Assembly (NCBI RefSeq): GCF_000379625.1
Contig: NZ_KB903221.1
Location: 62,292 to 126,291, forward strand
Reading direction: 5' to 3'
DNA from: Actinomycetospora chiangmaiensis DSM 45062
GTDB taxonomy: Bacteria > Actinomycetota > Actinomycetes > Mycobacteriales > Pseudonocardiaceae
Length of the DNA stretch: 64,000 nt
Shown here in pieces: positions 16,934 through 23,096 of the stretch (position 1 is the first letter of the stretch; every line of letters starts with the position of its first letter). Under the pieces are notes generated by a model. That model saw only the letters and a program-made list of their open reading frames with translations, had not been told where the DNA came from and made no database searches. A program made the position numbers and the translations under genes.

Positions 16934-17104
16934 TCAGTCCTCCGGCTCCTCCTCGACGGGCTCGGGAGCCGGCCGCGCCGCCTGCACCCGCACGACGCCG
17001 CTCTCCAGGTCCAGCCCGACCACGCGGGCGCGCTGCCCGGAGTCCTCGCCCTCCTCGACGCCCTCGAGCTTCGGAGACCGGAACACCCCACCGAACGCCG
17101 TCAT
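16934..17104 (-). CDS. Small acidic protein of unknown function
   Basis: A 56-codon frame from the ATG at 17104, preceded on the minus strand by a GTGGGG purine run. The product has a central RARVVGLDLESGVVRVQAA stretch with beta-strand character and an acidic, proline-containing tail ending EPVEEEPED. I recognise no family. It converges with the mycothiol-type gene at 20 bases and is divergent from the NfeD-tail/SPFH pair. Codon third positions are GC-rich as expected for coding sequence, but the short length keeps this tentative. Confidence 0.4.
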   Translation of the reverse strand: MTAFGGVFRSPKLEGVEEGEDSGQRARVVGLDLESGVVRVQAARPAPEPVEEEPED

Positions 17105-17216
17105 GACCCCACCGTAGGCCGCGGCAGGACCCGCCGTCGTGAAGGCCGGAGGCGCCTGCGAGGCGATCACGCGCAAAGATCGCCGAACGGCTCTGGTGGG
17201 CCGTGCCGGACCGGCC

Positions 17217-17222
17217 TAGCGT
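17217..17222 (+). promoter_or_regulatory. -10 element TAGCGT upstream of the NfeD-like/SPFH genes
   Basis: TAGCGT matches the recurring -10 hexamer. It argues against a start codon at 17203 for the next gene, because transcription would begin after that codon; the start at 17326 is preferred. Confidence 0.35.
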
Positions 17223-17325
17223 CGCGCGCGGACGGCTCGGCTCCCCCGCCGAGCGCCGAGAGACCCGAGGTCACTGCCACCAGCAGACCCCGCTCCCGGG
17301 CAGCGCGGAGTACGGAGTCGGGCCG

Positions 17326-17562
17326 GTGGAGCAGGTCGTGGGGCTCAGCGGTGTGCTGAGCACCCGCACGCGGGGCGCGGACGGCGCCGGGGAGCTCGAG
17401 CTCCCGGTGCGCGGCGGGCGGGCGACATTCTTCGCCTGGTCCGACGAGCCCCTGCCCGCCGGGACGACGGTCCTCGTCGTCGGGGCCCGCTCCGGGGCGA
17501 CGGTGGACGTCGTCCGGTGGCTCGATCCCACCTCCGCGCTCGACCGCCCCGTCGTCGAGTGA
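17326..17562 (+). CDS. Small NfeD C-terminal-like protein
   Basis: With the GTG at 17326 (GGAG eight to twelve bases upstream) the product has 78 residues: VEQVVGLSGVLSTRTR, then RATFFAWSDEPLPAGTTVLVVGARSGATVDV. This matches in style the soluble OB-fold tail of NfeD proteins, where a short beta barrel ends in LPAGTxVxVVxxxG. No membrane segment is present, unlike full NfeD. NfeD proteins work with SPFH/flotillin proteins in membrane microdomains, and an SPFH gene follows 16 bases downstream, which supports the call. A longer version starting at 17203 is possible but less likely. Confidence 0.6.
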   Translation: MEQVVGLSGVLSTRTRGADGAGELELPVRGGRATFFAWSDEPLPAGTTVLVVGARSGATVDVVRWLDPTSALDRPVVE

Positions 17563-17578
17563 AGCAGGGAGTGCCGTC

Positions 17579-18730
17579 ATGCTCGGATATCGCGTCCCCG
17601 CGCCGGACCAGGCGATGCTGGTCAGCGGCGGGAAGGCCCGTCGTCGGGACACCCCGTTCCGGGTGGTGACGGGACACGGCGCCTTCGTCCTGCCGTTCTT
17701 CCGCAAGACACGCTTCCTCTCGCTCGCCCTCGACGAGGCCGAGGTGACCGAGGTGTGCGTGACCCAGCAGGGCATCTCGCTCACGGCCCGCGCGGTGATC
17801 GCCTTCAAGGTCCGCAACGACGAGGAGGGCATCGTCGCCGCGGCCCAGCGGTTCCTGTCCGACCAGAGCCAGATGTCGGTGCTGACGGGCCGCATCTTCG
17901 CCGGCCACCTGCGCTCGATCATCGGCTCGATGACCGTCGAGCAGATCGTCCGCGAACGCCAGATCCTCGCCGACCAGGTCCTCGACGCGTCGAAGACGGA
18001 GATGGCCAAGATCGGGCTCGCGGTCGACTCGGTCCAGATCCAGTCGATCGACGACATGCAGTCCGGCTACATCGAGGCGATGGCCGCGCCCCACCGCGCC
18101 GCCGTCGTCCGGGAGGCCAAGATCGCCCAGGCGCGGGCCGACCAGGCCGCGGCCGAGGCGACCCAGGAGTCGGCCCGGCGCCAGGCCGAGTACGCCCGCC
18201 AGACCTCGATCGTGCAGGCCGAGTACGACGCGGAGATCGAACGCGCCCGCGCGCAGTCCGCCCAGGCCGGCCCGCTCTCGGCGGCCACCGCGCAGCGGGA
18301 GGTCGTCGACGCCCAGGCCGAGCTGGCCGAGCGGACGGCCGCGCTGCGCGAGCAGCAGCTGGTCGCGGAGGTCGTGCGCCCCGCCGAGGCGGAGGCCGAG
18401 CGCGTCCGCATCCTCGCCCGCGCCGAGGCCGAGCGGATGCGCATCCAGGCCGAGGTCGCGGCCGCCCACGACCGTGTGGCCCTCGACCGCATGCTCATCG
18501 ACCAGCTGCCCATGATCGTCGCCGAGGCGGCCCGCAGCCTCTCCGGCGCCAACGTCACCGTCCTCAACGGCGCCGAAGGCCTCTCCGAGGTCACCGCCGG
18601 CCTCGTCGGGCAGGGCCTCACGGTCTACGAGACCGTGCGCCGGTCCCTCGCGGGAGGCCGTCCCGACGACGGGACGCGGCCCTCGCCGCACCCGCGCGCG
18701 CACGCCGTCAACGGCTCGACCGGAAGCTAG
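17579..18730 (+). CDS. SPFH/Band 7 (flotillin-like) membrane-associated protein
   Basis: A 383-residue protein with an N-terminal SPFH domain (about 1-190; LPFFRKTRFLSLALDEAEV, LTGRIFAGHLRSIIGSMTVEQIV, LAVDSVQIQSI) and a long alanine/glutamate-rich coiled coil at about 190-310 with repeated AEAEAERVRILARAEAERMRI-type segments, as in flotillins. No clear N-terminal membrane helix; association would be peripheral and by oligomerisation. Flotillins organise membrane microdomains and influence protease and transporter activity. It pairs with the upstream NfeD-like gene. A near copy (CCCGTCGTCGGGA) of the dispersed motif lies at about 17638 and another at 18660. Confidence 0.88.
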   Translation: MLGYRVPAPDQAMLVSGGKARRRDTPFRVVTGHGAFVLPFFRKTRFLSLALDEAEVTEVCVTQQGISLTARAVIAFKVRNDEEGIVAAAQRFLSDQSQMSVLTGRIFAGHLRSIIGSMTVEQIVRERQILADQVLDASKTEMAKIGLAVDSVQIQSIDDMQSGYIEAMAAPHRAAVVREAKIAQARADQAAAEATQESARRQAEYARQTSIVQAEYDAEIERARAQSAQAGPLSAATAQREVVDAQAELAERTAALREQQLVAEVVRPAEAEAERVRILARAEAERMRIQAEVAAAHDRVALDRMLIDQLPMIVAEAARSLSGANVTVLNGAEGLSEVTAGLVGQGLTVYETVRRSLAGGRPDDGTRPSPHPRAHAVNGSTGS

Positions 18731-18812
18731 GACCTGCGGCCGTTCGTGGGACTCTGCCGCCGTGTCGTGGTGGCGGCGGTGGGTCCGGCGTGAAGCGCGG
18801 GTACAGGCAACC

Positions 18813-20693
18813 GTGAGCACGCACAACGGCCTGACCCTGTCGGCTCTCGCGGGCAGTGCGGTCGCCGGCTCCGCACCCGCGGCCACGGCCGCCCTCGCGC
18901 CCGACACCCGCATCGAGGCGACGCTCGTCCTCCGGCGTCCGGGCGCCGCACCCGACCCGACCACCGTCCTGCCCGCCGCCGAGTTCGCGGCCGCACACGG
19001 TGCGGCGGCCGACGACATCGCCCTCGTGACCTCCACCCTGGTCGGGCTCGGCGTGCAGGTGCTCTGGGTGCAGCCGGCCGCCCGGCTGGTGCGCGTGGCC
19101 GCGCGGGCGGACGTCCTGTCCCCCGTCTTCGGCGCCGACCTCGCGGTCGACCCGGCGACGGGGTACCGGGTGCGCACCGGCGAGCTCTCCGTGCCCGCGG
19201 CCCTGGCCGGCGTGGTGACGGCGGTGCTCGGCCTCGACGACCGGCCCCAGGCGCGCACCCGCACCAGCACCGCCGACCCGAGGGCGGTGTCGACCAGCTA
19301 CTCGCCGCTCGACCTGGCGAAGGTCTACGACTTCCCGGCGGGCACCGACGGCGCCGGTCGGACGATCGCCATCGTCGAGCTCGGGGGCGGCTTCGGCCAG
19401 GCCGACCTCGACGCCTACTTCTCCGGGCTCGGCATCACCGGGCCCACCGTCACCGCGGTCGGCGTCGACGGCGCGGCCAACGTTCCGGGCAAGGACCCGA
19501 GCGGCGCCGACGGCGAGGTGCTGCTCGACATCGAGGTCGCCGGTGCGCTCGCGCCGAAAGCGGCCGTCGTCGTCTACTTCGCGCCGAACACCGACGCGGG
19601 CTTCCTCGACGCCGTCTCCCAGGCCGCGCACGCCTCCCCCACCCCCGCCGCGATCAGCATCAGCTGGGGGCAGAGCGAGGACGAGTGGAGCGCCCAGGCG
19701 CGGACCGCGCTCGACCAGGCGATGGCGGACGCCGCGACCCTCGGCGTCGTGGTCACCGCCGCGGCCGGCGACGACGGCAGCACCGACCGCGCCGCCGACA
19801 ACGCCGTCCACGCCGACTTCCCGGCCTCCAGCCCGCACGCCCTGGCCTGTGGCGGGACCAACCTGGCGGCGGACCCGTCGTCGGGAACGGTCAGCAGCGA
19901 GACGGTGTGGAACAACGGCGTCGGCAAGGGCGCCACGGGCGGCGGCGTCTCCGACGCGTTCCCCGTGCCGTCGTGGCAGGCGGGCGTCGGGGTCCCGACG
20001 GCGAGCGGGAGCGGGAAGGCCGGCCGCGGCGTGCCCGACGTCGCGGCGGTCGCCGACCCGACGACGGGCTACAAGGTCCGCGTCGACGGCCAGGACCTGG
20101 TCATCGGCGGCACCAGCGCGGTCGCCCCGCTCTGGGCGGCGCTCGCGACCCGCCTCACCCAGGCGCTCGGCACACCGCTCGGCCTGCTCCAGCCGCGGCT
20201 CTACGGGGCCACGACGGCGGGTGCGGTCGCCCCGGGCTTCCGCGACATCACCAGCGGGACCAACGGCGCCTACTCCGCCGGGCCGGGTTGGGACGCGTGC
20301 ACGGGCCTGGGCGTCCCGGTCGGCTCGGCGCTGCTCGCCGCGCTGCGCGGTTCGGCCGCCGCGGGCTCGTCGGTGCTGGCCGTGCCGCGGTCGGGGCCGG
20401 TCCTCACCGGGTCGCGGGTACGGGTCGCGGTGGACGACGTCGCGGCCGCCCTCCCGCTCTACCGCGCCCTCACCGGCGCCGACCCGGTGCGCCGCGACGA
20501 CGGGACGGTCGACATCGGGCACTTCCAGCTCGTGCCCCGCGGCGCGCGCGAGGGGATCACGCTCGTCGTCGACGACCTGCGGGTGGCCGCGACGGCGGTC
20601 GTCGCGGCGGGCGGTTCCGTGGTGGAGGAGACGAACGCCGGCCTCGTCGCCCGCCACCCCGACGGCGCGGTGTTCACCTACGTGACGGGCTGA
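18813..20693 (+). CDS. S53 family (sedolisin/kumamolisin) serine-carboxyl peptidase with C-terminal VOC-like domain
   Basis: With GTG 18813 the protein has 626 residues. The first 180 form a pro-kumamolisin activation domain. The peptidase domain has the catalytic Glu235 and Asp239 in DGEVLLDIEVAGAL, the oxyanion-hole Asp in AAGDDGSTD (about 320), and nucleophile Ser435 in GGTSAVAPLWAAL. The calcium site RDITSGTNGAYSAGPGWDACTGLG follows. Family members cleave proteins at acidic pH. No convincing signal peptide is visible, as in some kumamolisins. Residues from about 528 to the end (VRVAVDDVAAALPLYRALTG to FTYVTG) resemble a glyoxalase/VOC half-barrel, an unusual addition. An upstream ATG at 18762 would add a basic 17-residue stretch. 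Confidence 0.9.
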   Translation: MSTHNGLTLSALAGSAVAGSAPAATAALAPDTRIEATLVLRRPGAAPDPTTVLPAAEFAAAHGAAADDIALVTSTLVGLGVQVLWVQPAARLVRVAARADVLSPVFGADLAVDPATGYRVRTGELSVPAALAGVVTAVLGLDDRPQARTRTSTADPRAVSTSYSPLDLAKVYDFPAGTDGAGRTIAIVELGGGFGQADLDAYFSGLGITGPTVTAVGVDGAANVPGKDPSGADGEVLLDIEVAGALAPKAAVVVYFAPNTDAGFLDAVSQAAHASPTPAAISISWGQSEDEWSAQARTALDQAMADAATLGVVVTAAAGDDGSTDRAADNAVHADFPASSPHALACGGTNLAADPSSGTVSSETVWNNGVGKGATGGGVSDAFPVPSWQAGVGVPTASGSGKAGRGVPDVAAVADPTTGYKVRVDGQDLVIGGTSAVAPLWAALATRLTQALGTPLGLLQPRLYGATTAGAVAPGFRDITSGTNGAYSAGPGWDACTGLGVPVGSALLAALRGSAAAGSSVLAVPRSGPVLTGSRVRVAVDDVAAALPLYRALTGADPVRRDDGTVDIGHFQLVPRGAREGITLVVDDLRVAATAVVAAGGSVVEETNAGLVARHPDGAVFTYVTG

Positions 20694-20735
20694 GCGGGAC
20701 CCGTCGTCCGGAAAGGGCGTCCTCCGATCCGGGCA

Positions 20736-20749
20736 TTCCCGACGACGGG
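20736..20749 (+). repeat. Intergenic copy of the dispersed motif TTCCCGACGACGGG
   Basis: This is the copy that lies outside genes. Exact 13-base copies (TTCCCGACGACGG or its complement CCGTCGTCGGGAA) start at about 8762, 13385, 15248, 19875, 20736, 35606, 49472, 49890, 58735 and 59800; a 12-base copy is at 746. One-mismatch copies are near 17638, 18660, 46430, 53751 and 63186. Inside genes the motif is read in different frames (LPDDG, SVVGN, PSSGT, TRRRE, FPTTD), so protein coding does not explain it. The core CCCG-ACGA-CGGG has complementary ends. Confidence 0.6.
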
Positions 20750-20812
20750 TGTGGTCCGGGACGGGCGGCGCTCGTTGCTCCGTGGAGACACACCCCGGGG
20801 AGGCGACCGCAC

Positions 20813-21136
20813 ATGGCGGCCCACAGTGCACCGTCGACGCGTCGGCAACGGCGCACCACCGCGCTGACCTCGATCGCGACCGCGCTCGCCGTGGTCGGGC
20901 TGATGTTCCTCGGCTCGGTGCTGAGCTCGCCGTCGCCCGGCCGCGAACCCGGGTCGCTCGGCACGACGGCGGGTCCGGTCGCGCTCGTCGACGCACCGGC
21001 AGAGCCCGCCACACCCGCCCCGGCCACCCCGGCCACCACCTCGACCGCACCCGCCGTCCGGAAGAGCGAGGCCCCGCGCACCAGCGCGAGGCCGACCTCG
21101 CGGAAGCCGCCGACGACGACCACGGCCGCCGACTAG
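20813..21136 (+). CDS. Small membrane-anchored protein with Pro/Thr-rich tail
   Basis: A 107-residue protein starting at ATG 20813 with GGGGAGG ten bases upstream. A basic N-terminus (STRRQRRTTAL) is followed by one hydrophobic segment at about 18-38 (IATALAVVGLMFLGSVLSS), then an extracytoplasmic tail rich in Pro, Ala and Thr. The topology is a single-pass anchor with the tail outside or in the wall. I recognise no domain. It stands between the sedolisin and the AbrB-type gene on the same strand; no functional link is evident. Confidence 0.65.
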   Translation: MAAHSAPSTRRQRRTTALTSIATALAVVGLMFLGSVLSSPSPGREPGSLGTTAGPVALVDAPAEPATPAPATPATTSTAPAVRKSEAPRTSARPTSRKPPTTTTAAD

Positions 21137-21185
21137 TCCCCCGCACCACATCCGCTCGACGGGTCGTCGCGGCTGCGAGATCCTC

Positions 21186-22223
21186 GTGCGGATGGCGGCA
21201 TGGATGCGGTGGACGGTGCTCGCCTCGCTGACGCTGCTGGTCACCCTGGCACTGCAGGCGGTGGCCGTGCCGTCGGCGGCGCTGTTCGCCGGGCTCGGGG
21301 TGGCGACCGTGCTGGCGCTGCTCGGCATCGGGCCCCGGACCGTCGCCCGGCCGGCGGTCGGCGGCGCACAGGCCGTGATCGGCGTGGTCATCGGCCTGCT
21401 GGCCCGCCCGGACACGCTCGCGGCCGTGGCCTCGCAGTGGCTGCCGGTGCTGCTGGTCAGCCTCGGGACGCTCGCGGCGAGCATGGGCGCGGGGCTGCTG
21501 CTCGGGGTGCAGCGGGGGGTGTCGCCGCTGACCGGGATGCTCGCGCTGACCGCCGGCGGCGCGTCGGGCCTGACCGCGATCGCCCGCGACATCGGCGGTG
21601 ACGAGCGGATCGTGTCGGTGATCCAGTACCTGCGGGTCGGGCTGGTCACGGCGACGATGCCGGTGGTCGCGGCCGCGGTGTTCGGGGCCTCGCACGTCGG
21701 GGCGGACGGGTCCGCCGAGGGCACCGCGCCCTGGTACGTCGGGCTCGCACTGGTGGCGGTGTGCGGCCTGGCGGCGTGGCCGGCCGAGAAGCTGACGGTG
21801 CCCGCCGGGGCGCTGCTCGGGCCGATGGTGGTCGCGATCGCGCTGTCCGTCGGCGGGCTCACGTTCGGCGGATCGGCGCCCGACCTGCTCGTCGACCTCG
21901 CCTACGCGGTGATCGGATGGCAGGCGGGGGTGCGGTTCACGCGCGAGGCGGTCCGGACCGTCCTGCGGGTGCTGCCGCTCGCGACCGGGCTGATCCTGCT
22001 GATCATGGTGGTGTGCGCGGGGCTGGGCCTGCTGCTCTCCTCCATCACGGGCGTCACGCCGCTCGAGGGTTACCTCGCGACGAACCCGGGCGGCATCTAC
22101 GCCGTGCTCGCCACCGCGATCTCCTCGGGCGGGGACGTCACCTTCGTCGTCGCGGTCCAAGTGGTCCGGGTGATCCTCATGCTCCTGGTGGCACCGGCGT
22201 TGGCGCGCCTCGCCCGCCACTGA
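21186..22223 (+). CDS. AbrB-type membrane protein (PF05145 family, putative transporter/monooxygenase-associated)
   Basis: A 345-residue polytopic protein with two internally similar halves, the hallmark of the membrane AbrB duplication family. Each half carries a glycine-rich turn: LTAGGASGLTAIARDIGGDERIV at about 120-142 and TNPGGIYAVLATAISSGGDVTFVVAVQVVR near 290-320. About ten hydrophobic segments are present. The family is often labelled ammonia monooxygenase or AbrB regulator, but is a membrane protein of unknown substrate; those labels should not be taken literally. GTG 21186 is used; ATG 21192 is an alternative. Confidence 0.82.
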   Translation: MRMAAWMRWTVLASLTLLVTLALQAVAVPSAALFAGLGVATVLALLGIGPRTVARPAVGGAQAVIGVVIGLLARPDTLAAVASQWLPVLLVSLGTLAASMGAGLLLGVQRGVSPLTGMLALTAGGASGLTAIARDIGGDERIVSVIQYLRVGLVTATMPVVAAAVFGASHVGADGSAEGTAPWYVGLALVAVCGLAAWPAEKLTVPAGALLGPMVVAIALSVGGLTFGGSAPDLLVDLAYAVIGWQAGVRFTREAVRTVLRVLPLATGLILLIMVVCAGLGLLLSSITGVTPLEGYLATNPGGIYAVLATAISSGGDVTFVVAVQVVRVILMLLVAPALARLARH

Positions 22224-22323
22224 GGGCTACCTTTTGTTGGGCTGTTCGAGTGAATACCTCTGGTGCTCCGACCACGCAGGGTGAAACATCTCCGGTGATC
22301 CCCTCGCCGGAAGGACGCCCCCG
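22224..22323 (+). promoter_or_regulatory. Upstream region of the DUF4190/DUF4333 gene
   Basis: This 100-base gap is AT-richer than its surroundings. TTGTTG at 22234-22239 and TACCTC at 22255-22260 could be weak promoter hexamers. GGAAGGA at about 22309-22315 is a good ribosome binding site for the ATG at 22324. Nothing else is recognised. Confidence 0.3.
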
Positions 22324-22851
22324 ATGACGCAGCAGGTCCCGCCCTACGCCTCCCCCGAGCAGCCCGCCGGCTCGTACCCCGGAGCGCCCGGAGCGCCGGT
22401 GCCGCCCGCGCCCGGCACCAACCTCATGGCGATCCTGTCGATCGTCTTCGCCTTCGTGTTCTCCCCGCTGGGCATCGTCTTCGGCATCGTCGGCCGCAAG
22501 CAGATCGCCCGGACCGGCGAGGGCGGCCGCGGGCTCGCGACGGCGGGTCTGATCCTCTCGACGCTCTTCCTCGTCATCGGGATCGTGACCGCCGTCGTCG
22601 TCGGGGTCATGGCCGCCTCCATCGCCTCGAACCTGCCGACCGGCGTGGCGCCCGAGTCGGTCGCGGCCCAGATCGAGCAGCAGACCTCCGGCCGGGCCAC
22701 CGGGGTCACCTGCCCCGGCACCCTGCCCGCCCAGGTCGGCGCGTCGATCACCTGCACGGGCACCGTCGACGGCACCCCGGCACAGATCCGGGCGACCGCG
22801 ACCGCCGTCGAGGGCAGCACGGTCTCGTTCGACATCCAGCAGGTGAGCTGA
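22324..22851 (+). CDS. DUF4190/DUF4333-type membrane protein
   Basis: A 175-residue protein: a proline-rich cytoplasmic N-terminus (1-32), two hydrophobic helices at about 33-55 and 68-95 separated by GIVGRKQIARTGEGGRGLA (the DUF4190 pattern), and a C-terminal extracytoplasmic domain with two cysteines in VTCPGTLPAQVGASITCTGTVDG, the DUF4333 pattern. Such proteins are common in actinomycetes, and their function is unknown. The cysteines probably form a disulfide outside the cell. A strong hairpin terminator lies 14 bases after the stop codon, so it is the last gene of its transcript. Confidence 0.8.
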   Translation: MTQQVPPYASPEQPAGSYPGAPGAPVPPAPGTNLMAILSIVFAFVFSPLGIVFGIVGRKQIARTGEGGRGLATAGLILSTLFLVIGIVTAVVVGVMAASIASNLPTGVAPESVAAQIEQQTSGRATGVTCPGTLPAQVGASITCTGTVDGTPAQIRATATAVEGSTVSFDIQQVS

Positions 22852-22864
22852 CCCTCCGGAAGCC

Positions 22865-22903
22865 CACGACAGGCACTCCCGCGCCGCGGGAGTGCCTGTC
22901 GTG
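22865..22903 (+). terminator. Hairpin terminator, perfect 19-base stem
   Basis: CACGACAGGCACTCCCGCG and its exact complement flank a single C. No T-run follows, which is usual for actinomycete terminators. It closes the DUF4190-type gene. Confidence 0.8.
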
Positions 22904-22994
22904 CGTCCGGGGAGAGGTCCCGGCGCGACGCACGCCGTCGCGCCCGGCCCCGGATCGCCCTCCGCGTCCGATTCGACACGGTGCGTGGCTGATC

Positions 22995-23016
22995 GTTCAC
23001 CGCGGGCTCATCCCTC
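22995..23016 (+). promoter_or_regulatory. Possible PHO box upstream of the propeller-phosphoesterase gene
   Basis: Two adjacent 11-base units, GTTCACCGCGG and GCTCATCCCTC, match 9 and 7 of 11 positions of the Streptomyces PhoP direct-repeat unit G[GT]TCAYYYR[GC]G (consensus from memory). They lie about 80 bases before the ATG at 23097. Weaker than the site at 29176-29208, but in front of a gene of the same functional group. Confidence 0.4.
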
Positions 23017-23096
23017 GGTCGTGTTCCACCACGACACGGACGGTGAGTCTGTCGTAGCCCGCGCCACCGGTCGGGCCCGACGCGGAAGGACGGCGC

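Noticed and set aside
17203-17325. N-terminal extension of the NfeD-like protein
   Set aside because: A -10 element at 17217 and lack of domain character suggest the start at 17326.
18708-22220. A minus-strand open frame of more than 1100 codons
   Set aside because: It runs antisense to four well-supported genes, has arginine/glycine/histidine-rich low-complexity composition and no motif; typical of GC-rich antisense frames.
21186-22223. Labelling the AbrB-type membrane protein as ammonia monooxygenase or transcription factor
   Set aside because: The sequence is a ten-helix membrane protein; those names come from historical annotation and are not supported by any catalytic or DNA-binding motif.
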